Assembly: GCF_014695375.1 (NCBI RefSeq)
Contig: NZ_JACJOG010000016.1
Coordinates: 1-54,329 of the forward strand
Length of the DNA: 54,329 nucleotides
Source of the DNA: Coleofasciculus sp. FACHB-T130
GTDB lineage: Bacteria; Cyanobacteriota; Cyanobacteriia; Cyanobacteriales; FACHB-T130
Direction: 5' to 3'
Position numbers and translations under genes: made by a program. The notes beneath the pieces are model-generated. The model saw only the letters and a list, made by a program, of their open reading frames with translations. It made no database searches and had not been told where the DNA came from. This document shows positions 27,131-36,397 of the stretch, in pieces. Each line of letters begins with the position of its first letter. The first letter of the stretch is position 1.

Positions 27131-28117
27131 TTAAAGAAGATTTGCGATCGGCTCGCCAGGTTTTGCATCTTTAAATTTAGAACCCGTTTGCCCAGAGGCA
27201 AGTTTTTGTTTTACCTTGTGGTAAGCCTCGTCGGGTAGCGCTACATAACCAACTTGATCGACCCATTTCCACGAATTCTCTAGATAGAACTCAGCAAACT
27301 CTCTTACCGAAGGTTTGTTATCTAGGGCAGTCTTGCTGACATAGATAAAGAGGGGACGCGATAAAGGTAGATAAATGTTTCTAACAACATTGTCTAGCGG
27401 AACTGGTTTTTCACACTCTCCTTTTGGACTTTCCACACCAACCAAGTTCAGCTTGTCTTGGTTTTCCATATAGTAAGATATCCCCACGTAACCTATAGCA
27501 TTTGTGTCGCCCGCAATTCCTTGGACAAGAACGTTTTGATTGTGACTAGGAGTGTAGTCTGTGCGGCTATTTTTTGCTTTGCCAGTGACAGCTTGTGTGA
27601 AATAATCAAACGTTCCAGTATCAGAAGCAGGAGCATAAAGCTTGAGCTGCTGGTCGGGGAACTTTGAATTAATTTGATTCCAGTTGGTTATTTTGCGGTC
27701 TGATTTGGAATTCCAAATTTTGTTAAGTTCCTCGATAGTCAAGCATTTAGCAAAGTTATTTTGACGATTGACAATCACGGCAATTCCGTCTAAAGCAACA
27801 GGCAGTTCTACAAAATCAATGCCCTTCTTTTTACATCTTTTGATTTCTTCATCCCTAATGGAACGTGAAGCACCAACGATATCAATTTCTCCAGCACAAA
27901 ACTTGCTCATGCCGCCGCCAGTACCGCTTGAAGCCACACTAACCTGAGCATCAGGTTTAACCTTTTGAAATTCTTCAGCCACCGATTGATGGATAGGAAA
28001 GCCTACTGCTCCACCATCAATACTCACCTGAGCCTTTTTTTCCTCTTCTCTACTACAAGAGGTTATCCCGAAGGTGAGAACTATCAGAGATGTTAATAAA
28101 AACCGATATTTTAACAT
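27131..28117 (-). CDS. pstS: Phosphate-binding lipoprotein PstS (SphX-like)
   Basis: 328 residues. The signal peptide [20 protein letters not shown] ends in a lipobox with Cys21, so it is a membrane-anchored periplasmic-side binding protein. The phosphate-binding features of the family are visible: [89 protein letters not shown] and [12 protein letters not shown]. The sequence resembles the SphX branch known in cyanobacteria. It is the first gene of pstSCAB. In cyanobacteria such operons are induced by phosphate starvation through SphS/SphR; I could not identify a definite Pho box. Confidence 0.94.
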   Translation of the reverse strand: MLKYRFLLTSLIVLTFGITSCSREEEKKAQVSIDGGAVGFPIHQSVAEEFQKVKPDAQVSVASSGTGGGMSKFCAGEIDIVGASRSIRDEEIKRCKKKGIDFVELPVALDGIAVIVNRQNNFAKCLTIEELNKIWNSKSDRKITNWNQINSKFPDQQLKLYAPASDTGTFDYFTQAVTGKAKNSRTDYTPSHNQNVLVQGIAGDTNAIGYVGISYYMENQDKLNLVGVESPKGECEKPVPLDNVVRNIYLPLSRPLFIYVSKTALDNKPSVREFAEFYLENSWKWVDQVGYVALPDEAYHKVKQKLASGQTGSKFKDAKPGEPIANLL

Positions 28118-28210
28118 GATTACGAAAGAGAATTGTAATTAAATTTACTCAGATTCAAAGAGATCGATAGGATTGAGATGATCTGTAAAGAATAAATAGA
28201 TAACCTCCAT

Positions 28211-28230
28211 CTGTCACGAACTGTCACGAA
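28211..28230. repeat. Tandem decamer CTGTCACGAA x2 upstream of pstS
   Basis: The decamer occurs twice in direct succession and is followed by a partial match (CGTCAAAACG). It lies about 95-115 bases before pstS, within reach of the promoter, so it could be a regulator binding site; it does not match the cyanobacterial Pho box. Confidence 0.5.
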
Positions 28231-28599
28231 CGTCAAAACGAGGCTGAAGAGTTGTAACTAGCGGAGCGGTGAGATGGTTCATAGGTATCCTTATAAATGT
28301 CTCAAGGAAACGAAAATTAGTACCCGATGGAGAATCACACCCTCATCAACCCAGTTAAAGAGAAGGTAAACTCAATTTCCATCTATTGACTGGATTGTGA
28401 GCCTGGAGCGGGTGGAAGATGCGAAGGCGCACGATAACAACATCAGTCATTCTCCAGCTAAGTTGTTACTTGTAGCGGTTTGCAGCTTTTATTAAATAAG
28501 CTCGATTGTTCATGATGCATTTTTGATTGCCATGAACGATGGTTCTGAATCCAGATACTTATGCTTTATTTAGTTGTAACTTGGTGTTAACTCCGGCTT

Positions 28600-28617
28600 T
28601 TCGGTAGGGTTACTGTA
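28600..28617 (-). promoter_or_regulatory. Inverted-repeat motif, copy A (upstream of pstS)
   Basis: On the minus strand this reads TACAGTAACCCTACCGAA, which matches the copy upstream of cysE at 16 of 18 positions. The arrangement is two 7-base arms around a 4-base centre. Confidence 0.45.
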
Positions 28618-28683
28618 CTTTTAAGACTTATAGATATATTTATACAGAAAATCTTTACTGAATATCAGTCTTTGGATATATAT

Positions 28684-28701
28684 TACGGTATTCCGACCGA
28701 A
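28684..28701 (+). promoter_or_regulatory. Inverted-repeat motif, copy B (upstream of pstS)
   Basis: TACGGTATTCCGACCGAA, 16 of 18 positions identical to the copy upstream of cysE. It lies 66 bases from copy A in opposite orientation. Confidence 0.45.
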
Positions 28702-29377
28702 TTGGCGTAGAATTGTTTAAATAAACGACTAATCTCTCAGGAGCTAGTGTCCAATCTATCCCTGAACTTGTTTGATTGAACAAGTGATACAGCTAATACT
28801 CATAACCATTTACAGGGGTACAGACCGAGAATCCGCTGAGCATCGGTTGACTTCTATCAGTGCATGAAAATTCAGTAGCAACAGATCCAACGGTCGAGAC
28901 AAGTGATTCAAATTTTGTTACAAAGCATCTGTCGAAGTTGTAGGGTCTTGTTCTTGATAGGCTAGGAGAAACTGAGGATTCATCAGTGAATTCTGACGTT
29001 TTATCTGGCCTAAAAGTAGCGAGTCTGTTACCAGTCGCCACGCACAGAGGGAAATGCTTACTATGTAAGCACCTAGGGAAATCATTAATTTTGACTCTGA
29101 AAAGAAGTTTTGATAGGCTTTCATCGGATGGCAATCGCTGTCCTAATAAAACTATTGGATTTTTGTAACCTGAAAACCTTGTGGTTAGGTTACTAAACTT
29201 TGTTCTAATTAAAGTTACGCGATGGGTAACTAAGCTCATCAGTCAGCAAACTCTCACAATCAGATGCAAGAATTCCATAGCTGTTTTCTATGGGTAGTGT
29301 CTGTTTCACCAACCAAGCCTTAAGAAATATCGCAGCGATCGCTCTTAAAAGTCCTACCAGTCCTACCAATGAAGTTA

Positions 29378-29914
29378 TTACTTCGCTGCATCTTGATTCG
29401 ATGCAGCATCTTTTTCCGGTATTTTTGTCCGATTGTCATCGTAAAGACGAATCAAGGGAGACTTCTTGAGTTTCTTCACTCCACTAAGAACCACCAATGC
29501 AAATAGCGTTCCAATCAGACTCATTCGCCATAATCCGCAGCCTGCGGCTGCTCCCAATCCAGCCGCCAACCAAATAGTTGCGGCGGAAGTTAGCCCCTTA
29601 ACTTCGGCTTTTCTAAGTTTTTGATGAGATTGTTGCAGAATCATTCCTGCACCCAGAAACCCGACTCCCGTAGCAACGCCTTGGATGGTACGACTCAGAG
29701 CATTGGAAGAAGAAAAGGTATTGTCACCATCCACCTGCAAGGGAATCATTACAAATGCGGCAGCACCTAAGCTAACTATCATGAAAGTTCTTAAGCCAGC
29801 AGGTCTACCAGGCTGTTGGCGGTTCATGCCAATCGCGCCACCAACCAGTAGTGCAGTGGTAAGCCTAAAAGTTACGCTCTGCCAATCGCTTGGACTGAAA
29901 AACATCGAACTCAT
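29378..29914 (-). CDS. MgtC/SapB-family membrane protein
   Basis: 178 residues. The N-terminal part has the MgtC hallmarks: an aspartate/tryptophan entry (SDWQSVTFRLTTALLVGGAIGMNRQ), PAGLRTFMIVSLGAAAFVMIP and GVATGVGFLGAGMILQ, then a small transmembrane segment AATIWLAAGLGAAAGCGLWRMSLIGTLFALVVL. About four to five membrane helices. Bacterial MgtC proteins modulate Mg2+/phosphate homeostasis or ATP synthase; the cyanobacterial role is less clear. The C-terminal cytoplasmic extension is short. Its presence near the pst operon is suggestive, since MgtC links to phosphate handling in other bacteria, but they are 1.26 kb apart and separately transcribed. Confidence 0.88.
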   Translation of the reverse strand: MSSMFFSPSDWQSVTFRLTTALLVGGAIGMNRQQPGRPAGLRTFMIVSLGAAAFVMIPLQVDGDNTFSSSNALSRTIQGVATGVGFLGAGMILQQSHQKLRKAEVKGLTSAATIWLAAGLGAAAGCGLWRMSLIGTLFALVVLSGVKKLKKSPLIRLYDDNRTKIPEKDAASNQDAAK

Positions 29915-30310
29915 TGGTGGAACTCCCAGAATAACTAGAACACTTATCCCTCAGTCCCCCAATGTACTGATGAAAAACTGGGCTACTCTAGCCCAGTTAT
30001 TTATGACTAGCTAGGCGATATTTTCTCTATCTCACGGTAACTACAGTAATTCGCTGGGTTTACTGGGGTTTAGAAATTAGTTTAGGTTAAGAATAGGTTA
30101 AAAGCAACAATAAAACTAACCTGGCAATCGCTATCTTCGTTTGCAGAGAATGTTGGGGCACCTCTGGTAGGTGCCCTGCCTAGAGTGATTTCACCTACCA
30201 GAGGTGCCAGGAATGTGTTTACTGCGCGATCGCAAACAAAATAAATGCGATCGCGTCTTGCATCAAAGTATTGGCACTAATGCAGCGATACAACCACTCC
30301 AATCGTGGGT
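29915..30310. other. Intergenic region between cysK and the MgtC gene
   Basis: 396 bases containing a large inverted repeat (30157-30208). No ORF is credible. A sequence near 30047 (GTAATTCGCTGGG) recurs near 31507 upstream of cysK. Confidence 0.5.
30157..30208. repeat. 17-bp perfect inverted repeat downstream of cysK
   Basis: GGCACCTCTGGTAGGTG at 30157-30173 and its exact reverse complement at 30192-30208 enclose an 18-base loop. It lies about 100 bases after the cysK stop and may limit read-through. It resembles a dispersed cyanobacterial palindrome family with related copies near 37967 and 40564. Confidence 0.75.
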
Positions 30311-31282
30311 TTAAACCAGAATTGGAGCAGCCTGAGCTTCCTGAGGTTCCAGTTCTCGAAATAACGGTGTACTTAGATAACGTTCGCCAAAACTGGGTTG
30401 CACCATAACAATCAAACGACCTGCATTCTCTTCACGTTTAGCAATCCGAATTGCAGCACCTAAAGCTGCTCCGGCAGAGATACCCGACAACAATCCTTCT
30501 TCTCGACCCAAGCGGCGACCGTAATAAATCGACTCCTCATCCGTAACAGCAATCACTTCATCGATCAGCTCAGTTCGGAGAACATCTGGGATGAATCCAG
30601 CACCAATTCCTTGAATTTTATGCGCTCCCGCCTGACCGCCAGAGAGGACTGGACTGCTGACGGGTTCTACAGCGATCGCTTTAAAACTCGGTTTTCGTGC
30701 CTTGATGACCTCAGCGACTCCAGTCAGCGTGCCACCCGTCCCAATTCCCGCAACCAAGAAATCTACTTCACCGTCAGTATCAGCCCAAATTTCCTCGGCT
30801 GTTGTTTCCCGATGGATTTTGGGATTAGCTGGGTTGCGAAACTGTTGCGGTACAAAAGCGTTCGGAGTTGTCGCCGCAATTTGTTCGGCACGGGCGATCG
30901 CTCCCTTCATGCCTTCAGCGCCAGGAGTCAGTTCCAGTTGGGCACCATAGGCTTTGAGCATCGCCTGCCGTTCTTGGCTCATTGTCTCTGGCATCGTCAA
31001 AATCAAGGCGTAGCCTTTCGCCGCCGCTACCATCGCCAGTGCAATGCCAGTGTTGCCAGAAGTCGGTTCAATGATAATCGTTTTTCTCGGCTGAATTAGA
31101 CCCGCTTCTTCAGCAGCTTGAATCATGCTGACGCCAATGCGGTCTTTTACTGAAGCGGTCGGGTTCATCCCCTCCAACTTCGCAACAATTCGCGCTACAC
31201 AGCCTTCAGATTGCGGAATCCGATTCAGCTCAACCAGAGGCGTATGACCAACTAATTCCGTGACATTATGAGCAATTCGCAT
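30311..31282 (-). CDS. cysK: Cysteine synthase A (O-acetylserine sulfhydrylase)
   Basis: 323 residues from the ATG at 31282, which follows GGCGGAGTAGTAAAG; the frame extends 32 codons further upstream but that part is not conserved in character. CysK is a PLP enzyme that makes cysteine from O-acetylserine and sulfide. The PLP lysine is in [11 protein letters not shown], the substrate loop is [18 protein letters not shown], the phosphate-binding loop is [11 protein letters not shown], and [14 protein letters not shown] marks the C-terminal part. It is divergent from cysE, its biosynthetic partner, across a 649-base gap. Cytoplasmic. Confidence 0.95.
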   Translation of the reverse strand: MRIAHNVTELVGHTPLVELNRIPQSEGCVARIVAKLEGMNPTASVKDRIGVSMIQAAEEAGLIQPRKTIIIEPTSGNTGIALAMVAAAKGYALILTMPETMSQERQAMLKAYGAQLELTPGAEGMKGAIARAEQIAATTPNAFVPQQFRNPANPKIHRETTAEEIWADTDGEVDFLVAGIGTGGTLTGVAEVIKARKPSFKAIAVEPVSSPVLSGGQAGAHKIQGIGAGFIPDVLRTELIDEVIAVTDEESIYYGRRLGREEGLLSGISAGAALGAAIRIAKREENAGRLIVMVQPSFGERYLSTPLFRELEPQEAQAAPILV

Positions 31283-31931
31283 CTTTACTACTCCGCCAAA
31301 GTTAGATGTAAAACATGGACTCAACTGTTGACTCTCATCCCATTTCGAGAGCAGATCCTGTAACGTCTCGCACTGCAAGACGGCGTGAAGCGATCGCCCG
31401 TAGCGAATCGCTGTTCTTGTCGCTTCCTGTCAAATTTCCTGAATCATAAAATCTTCAAGGGTTTGCGAAGCAGCTGGACTCAAGGGTTCCAAGCACCTCT
31501 CACACCGTAATTCGCTGGGGTTCCTCCGCCAACAAATAACCCAGATGAAAGCGCCTCGTTGACTGAGGACTAAGCCGCAGCGCCACAACGTCATCAACAC
31601 CTGCCTAAATAGCAGTTTAGTATTTGTTGACCGACAGCAATGTGGTCTATTTGCAGGAAGTCTCCCAGCTTCTGGTGGCTGGCTAGTTCTAAGACCAACA
31701 AAGCGTACCTCACCTTCCAGGACAGCTCCCTCGCGTGGGATTATCGACAGCCAAGAACGTTTCCCAGTATACTACGGTTCGTCGATAGGAATTATGCACT
31801 TTTAGGGATTGTTTTTGCAGATAGGCTATGGCATACTCCTAACTCATGAAGAAATTACGGTATCCCTACCGAATTACAGGTAATTTAATTGTGCCTGCTG
31901 TCCATCTAACACTTGAAGGGAGAAGCGGCCC
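31283..31931. other. Divergent intergenic region cysK / cysE
   Basis: 649 bases. It contains the inverted-repeat motif copy C 59 bases before cysE (31856-31873) and, on the cysK side, a half-site like AATTACGGT (minus strand, near 31506-31514). No ORF is convincing; a 69-codon plus-strand frame at 31640 has no recognisable features. Confidence 0.5.
31856..31873 (+). promoter_or_regulatory. Inverted-repeat motif, copy C (upstream of cysE)
   Basis: TACGGTATCCCTACCGAA: arms TACGGTA and TACCGAA around TCCC, close to a perfect 7-4-7 inverted repeat. It lies 58 bases before the cysE start, a natural operator position. Two close copies lie in the gap upstream of pstS. The cognate regulator is unknown; the CysR-like protein at 20407-20997 is a candidate by context only. 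Confidence 0.5.
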
Positions 31932-32666
31932 TTGCTGAAGACTGCGATCGCTGATTTCCAAATAATTTTTCAGCGCGACCCAGCGGCACGCAATTGGCTG
32001 GAGGTGCTGTTCTGCTATCCAGGCTTACAAGCACTTTTCTTTCATCGGGTGGCGCACTGGTTTTATTGCCTTGGGTTTCCCTTCATTCCTCGCTTGATTT
32101 CCCACTTGGCTCGTTTCTTCACGGGAGTTGAAATTCATCCAGGAGCCAAAATCGGCAAAGGCGTTTTCATCGATCACGGCATTGGCGTTGTGATTGGAGA
32201 AACTGCAATCGTGGGAGACAACGCTCTGATTTACCAAGGCGTGACGCTCGGCGGTACTGGCAAAGAAATAGGCAAACGCCACCCAACATTAGGAGAAAAT
32301 GTCGTAGTGGGAGCGGGGGCGAAGGTGTTAGGCAATATCCAAATTGGGAATAGTGTCTGCATTGGTGCCGGTTCCGTTGTTTTACGGGATATTCCGTCAC
32401 ATTGCACGGTCGTTGGCATTCCGGGTCGAATTGTCCGCCGCAAAGATAATTTGGATGCTTCCGTTAACAATGAAAGTCTGCAAGATCCAGAAGCGGAAGT
32501 GATACGGGCTTTGTTTGACCGGATTCAATTTTTAGAGGAGGAAATTGAATCGTTAAAAATTCAAAGAAAGGTACCCGTTGCCATGCATGCTAGCCTTCAG
32601 AAGGCGATAATTTCAAATGCTTCTAATCGGCTGATTACGGAGTTCCTCGACGGGGCAGGGATTTAG
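31932..32666 (+). CDS. cysE: Serine O-acetyltransferase CysE
   Basis: 244 residues. CysE makes O-acetylserine from serine and acetyl-CoA, the rate-limiting step of cysteine synthesis. The short N-terminal helical domain ([36 protein letters not shown]) is followed by the left-handed beta-helix of hexapeptide repeats ([46 protein letters not shown]), with the catalytic His in the [13 protein letters not shown] segment. The start is a TTG preceded by AAGGGAGA at good spacing. The C-terminal coiled tail after residue 180 extends past the beta-helix. It is divergent from cysK. Confidence 0.95.
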   Translation: MLKTAIADFQIIFQRDPAARNWLEVLFCYPGLQALFFHRVAHWFYCLGFPFIPRLISHLARFFTGVEIHPGAKIGKGVFIDHGIGVVIGETAIVGDNALIYQGVTLGGTGKEIGKRHPTLGENVVVGAGAKVLGNIQIGNSVCIGAGSVVLRDIPSHCTVVGIPGRIVRRKDNLDASVNNESLQDPEAEVIRALFDRIQFLEEEIESLKIQRKVPVAMHASLQKAIISNASNRLITEFLDGAGI

Positions 32667-32753
32667 ATAATTTTAGATAATTTAAAACTTCAACACTGTT
32701 TCTTAGTAAGGCGGAATGGGGTTATTCCCAAAGTACTGAACCAACGCTTAAAT

Positions 32754-35700
32754 TTACAATTCACTCAGGTTGTCTCGAAGCGATCGCTCTTGTTTTTTAA
32801 CTGCTGCCAAAAGTTCGGCATTTTGGAGGATGACTCCAGCTTGATTATTAAAAATTTGCATATATTTTTGATCGCTGTCATCAAAACTAGCCCTAAAATA
32901 TTCCGGAGCTTCCTCTTGTAGAAATGCCAATTGATCGGGACTGTCATATTCTGGAAAGTCTCCTTGCTTTCTTTTATTCACTAATTGAGTCACGCCAATC
33001 AAATCACCATCGGGACTAAAAACTGGCATACAGAGTAAGCTACAAGTGCGATAACCTGTCTGAAGATCGGTTTTTTTGGCTGTCTCCGAATCTGGGCGAG
33101 AATATAAATCAAAAGGAATATTCAAAGGCTCTCCAGATTCGGCAACTTTGCCAGCATAACCTTGTCCTACTTTCACCCGCAATTCTTTTACCGAGCCATC
33201 GTCAAAGGGAATCTGCGTCCACAATTCACCAGGCTTTTGATCTAAAATCCACAAAGTACTGCGGTCGGCATTCATCAGTTTCTTAGCTGCTTCCATCACC
33301 CGTTTGAGAATTTCTTGAAGATCCAAACTGCTTTGATTCACTGAACGAGCTGCTGCCATTAATGCGGCTGCCACTCGTTGCCCTCTAGCCGTTTTATGAT
33401 AAGAGCGGAAGCTTTCTAAAATCATTTGAACCATTGGGGCATTTTCCGCAAATCGTTCTTCATCTGCTTTGGTAAAGCCCTGTCGATCGATTCTTTCTGC
33501 TAAGGATGCAGTCCGGTCGCCAAATCGCTTTAATTTGTTGAGTAACTGAATAACTGCGACTAAACTTCCCTGCTCATTTAAGAGTGGCAACGCCAACATT
33601 GTATAAGTGCGATAGCCGTTTTTTTTGTCTTGCTCTTTTGCTGCATCAGAGCGAGGATCGTCGTAGAAATCGAAGGGAATATTGATAACTTCTTTGCGGG
33701 CTGCCACTTCGCCCACAATTCCTTTATTAGCAGGTATCCGAATTTCTAAAGAACCATCTCCATCGGCTTCGGCGATAATTGACCAAAATTCATGTTTGTC
33801 TTCATCTAATAAAAAGATACTCGTGCGGTCGGCACTCAAAGATTTGCCCATTTTTAGAGTAATCGAACGCAAGGTGCTATCTAAAATATCATCAAAACCC
33901 TGGTTATCCATGACACTATTGAGCATCGCCAGAGTTTGACTGACCACATTTTTTTGTTGAGATTCTGCCTCTTGTTTGACGCTGGCAAATTTCTGGGCAT
34001 TTTGCAGAGCAACCCCCGCTTGAGAGTTAAAAATCTGCATATATTTTTCACTATTCCCATCAAAACTAGCCTTGAAGCATTCGGGGGCTTCGGGCCAATG
34101 ATCTGGGTTATATTCTGGAAAAACACCCGGTTTCTTTTTATTCACTAATTGGGTAACACCCAATAATTCACCATCAGGGCTGAAAACGGGCATACACAGT
34201 AAACTACAAGTTCGATAACCCGTCTTCTGATCTGTTTTCTTAGCTGTCTCCGAATCAGGATGTTCGTACAGATCGAAGGAAATATTTAAAGTTTCTCCCG
34301 ATGCAGCAACTTTGCCAGCGAAACCTTGCCCTACTTTGACTCGCAAGTCTCGAACAGAACCGTCCTCAAAAGGAATTTTGGTCCATAGTTCATTTGCCTC
34401 TCGATCGATTAGCCAGAGCGTGCTGCGATCGGCATTCATCAGTTTTTTTGCCGCATCCATGACGCGACCCAAGACTTCTTCAGAATCGAGGCTGCTTTGA
34501 GAGAGCGATCGCGTTGCTTCTGTCAGTGCTTCTGAGGCTTGTAGTCTTTGGGTTAATTTGTAACAATACTGACATCTTTCTAGAATTCGTCGAATTGCCG
34601 GAGCATAGTCAGCAAACTGTTTTTGATCGGCTTCTGTGAAACCGTATTTATCAATTCTTTCTGAATAGCGAGCTTGTGGATTATTCGGCTGCTTTAACTT
34701 ATTCAGTAATTGAACAACAGCAACTAAATCTCCCTGCTCGTTTAATATTGGTAAAATTAACTCGTTGTAGGTGCGATATCCCTTATTTGTATCTGATTCG
34801 TCCGCTTCCAACTCAGCGGGATCGTCACAAAAACTAAAGGGAGTGCTGACAAATTTTTTGAAATAAGTTAACCGTCCTTTAGTTTCTTTGTTTGACAAAA
34901 TTTGAAGTTCGGGATGATTTCCGTCTTCATGCCTAGCGATAATTGACCAAAGTTCACTTTTTTCTTCATCTATAAAGAAAACTGTTGTGCGATCTACACT
35001 CAGTAGTTCGCCCATTTTTAAAGTAATAGAACCTAATATTTCTGAAAGAATATCATCAAATGTTTTGCCTTCCATCACGCTAAGCATCGATAGAAGTTTT
35101 TGTTCTTGGGTAGCAACAACTTGCATGAAGTCGGCGTGCATATCCGCTAACGCCTTGTTTACCCACCTCTCGTTAAATACAGAGGCATAAATGCGGTTAC
35201 ATACCTTTAACTTCCCTTGCCGCTTGACAATTACTCCTGATAGTAGTAAATCGATTTGTTCTGGACTTTCGTCAAATGCTAATTCATCTTGTTGCAAAAT
35301 TAACTGATAGAGATCCAGTAGCGTACGGCTGCGCTGTCCAATTCGGAGAATGCGATCGCGTATCGTCTTTAGATGCGGTGGTTCATCCATCGCTTCCCAA
35401 CTCTCGATGATGCGCGATCGCACTAATCTCTCAACCCAATCTGGGATTTGGCTAATGGGTAATAAGTTTTGCTCTGCTTGTTGAAGGACTAATTTACAAA
35501 GTTTTTGGGTAAGAAACGGCTGTCCTCCCGTCCAATCTAATACAGCTTTTAGCATTTCTTGAGGATTGCTAATTTTCCCGGCTAACCCCCCTGCTAAAAG
35601 CTGCGCTTCGTGTAATTGAAAGCCATATAATTCAACCGCCCGACCGATATTAAAAGGAGTCCGGTTTTTGTCTTGCATCAAATCAGAGGGACTCGCCACT

Positions 35701-36269
35701 CCTAGCAAGGCAAAAGTCAGACGTTCGTATTCATTGCAAGCCCGAATAAACGCAAAAAAGTCATCAATCTTAAAATTTAAGCTAAGGACGTTATCAATTT
35801 CGTCGATAAAAATAACAATTTTCTGACTGACTGATGTTAGCAGCTCTTGTTCGATAAATTCACTCAAGCGCTGTACCGGAGGTAAAAAAGCGCGATCGCG
35901 CAACCAACTCTGTAAGTTAATCTTGTCTGAAAGCTGGAAACTCGTCACCAACCGCCGCATCACTCCGGCATACCACTGATCCGGCGTAATATCTTGGCTA
36001 CCAATTTTCGTCAAGTCTATCGCTGCACAGGCAAATCCTTCCGCTTGCAACTTGTGCATCGTTCGCACCCGCAAGCTAGTTTTCCCCATCTGCCGAGAAT
36101 TTAACACATAACAAAACTCTCCTGCCTTCAACCCTTCGTAAAGGTCAAAATCTGCCTGTCGCACTACATAAGTAGGAGCATCAAGAGGCAAATGTCCACC
36201 GACTTTATAGTTATAGCCTGGGTTTGGCTGTTGACTCATAAGGGCTTCTGATTGGGTAGAAAACACCAT
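32754..36269 (-). CDS. AAA_35-type ATPase with four GAF domains
   Basis: 1171 residues; ATG ten codons further in ([15 protein letters not shown]) is an alternative start. Residues 1 to about 340 form an AAA-like (AAA_35) STAND-type ATPase: a variant Walker [17 protein letters not shown], Walker [14 protein letters not shown] and a winged-helix-like region. Four GAF domains follow (about 385-565, 585-745, 770-955, 975-1140). GAF1/GAF3 and GAF2/GAF4 are pairwise similar, so a GAF pair was duplicated. GAF3 ends with NK...[10 protein letters not shown], the NKFDE motif of cyclic-nucleotide-binding GAFs in cyanobacterial adenylyl cyclases and phosphodiesterases; GAF1 has the same motif with DQ for DE. 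No output domain follows. It lies 128 bases downstream of the TIR-AAA_35 gene on the same strand. A ligand-sensing ATPase role is inferred. Confidence 0.88.
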   Translation of the reverse strand: MVFSTQSEALMSQQPNPGYNYKVGGHLPLDAPTYVVRQADFDLYEGLKAGEFCYVLNSRQMGKTSLRVRTMHKLQAEGFACAAIDLTKIGSQDITPDQWYAGVMRRLVTSFQLSDKINLQSWLRDRAFLPPVQRLSEFIEQELLTSVSQKIVIFIDEIDNVLSLNFKIDDFFAFIRACNEYERLTFALLGVASPSDLMQDKNRTPFNIGRAVELYGFQLHEAQLLAGGLAGKISNPQEMLKAVLDWTGGQPFLTQKLCKLVLQQAEQNLLPISQIPDWVERLVRSRIIESWEAMDEPPHLKTIRDRILRIGQRSRTLLDLYQLILQQDELAFDESPEQIDLLLSGVIVKRQGKLKVCNRIYASVFNERWVNKALADMHADFMQVVATQEQKLLSMLSVMEGKTFDDILSEILGSITLKMGELLSVDRTTVFFIDEEKSELWSIIARHEDGNHPELQILSNKETKGRLTYFKKFVSTPFSFCDDPAELEADESDTNKGYRTYNELILPILNEQGDLVAVVQLLNKLKQPNNPQARYSERIDKYGFTEADQKQFADYAPAIRRILERCQYCYKLTQRLQASEALTEATRSLSQSSLDSEEVLGRVMDAAKKLMNADRSTLWLIDREANELWTKIPFEDGSVRDLRVKVGQGFAGKVAASGETLNISFDLYEHPDSETAKKTDQKTGYRTCSLLCMPVFSPDGELLGVTQLVNKKKPGVFPEYNPDHWPEAPECFKASFDGNSEKYMQIFNSQAGVALQNAQKFASVKQEAESQQKNVVSQTLAMLNSVMDNQGFDDILDSTLRSITLKMGKSLSADRTSIFLLDEDKHEFWSIIAEADGDGSLEIRIPANKGIVGEVAARKEVINIPFDFYDDPRSDAAKEQDKKNGYRTYTMLALPLLNEQGSLVAVIQLLNKLKRFGDRTASLAERIDRQGFTKADEERFAENAPMVQMILESFRSYHKTARGQRVAAALMAAARSVNQSSLDLQEILKRVMEAAKKLMNADRSTLWILDQKPGELWTQIPFDDGSVKELRVKVGQGYAGKVAESGEPLNIPFDLYSRPDSETAKKTDLQTGYRTCSLLCMPVFSPDGDLIGVTQLVNKRKQGDFPEYDSPDQLAFLQEEAPEYFRASFDDSDQKYMQIFNNQAGVILQNAELLAAVKKQERSLRDNLSEL

Positions 36270-36397
36270 GCTTCTGACAAATGAGTTTTTTGTGAGTAAT
36301 GAATAACTGCTCTATACTTTTAGCTAACAGTTATCTAAAATTTGCCTAAGAGATAGCTCAACTATTAACTCAACTAATCCCTATTAATTTTTAGTTT

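Larger units (their letters stand above)
28118..29377. other. Long intergenic region upstream of pstS
   Basis: 1260 bases. It contains a tandem decamer (28211-28230) and two copies of an inverted-repeat motif (28600-28617 and 28684-28701) also found upstream of cysE. A 148-codon minus-strand frame (28793-29239) has no recognisable domain, a composition rich in Ser, Thr and Phe without protein-like patterning, and several overlapping frames; I do not call it a gene. The pst promoter must lie here. Confidence 0.5.

Noticed and set aside
28118-28260. Pho box (SphR site) in front of pstS
   Set aside because: Looked for three direct repeats of the CTTAACCT type with 3-base spacing; none found with enough similarity.
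28793-29239. 148-codon minus-strand frame upstream of pstS
   Set aside because: No domain, no ribosome binding site, composition not protein-like and overlapped by other frames.
31640-31849. 69-codon plus-strand frame in the cysK-cysE gap
   Set aside because: No start signal, no recognisable residues and it ends just before the putative cysE operator.
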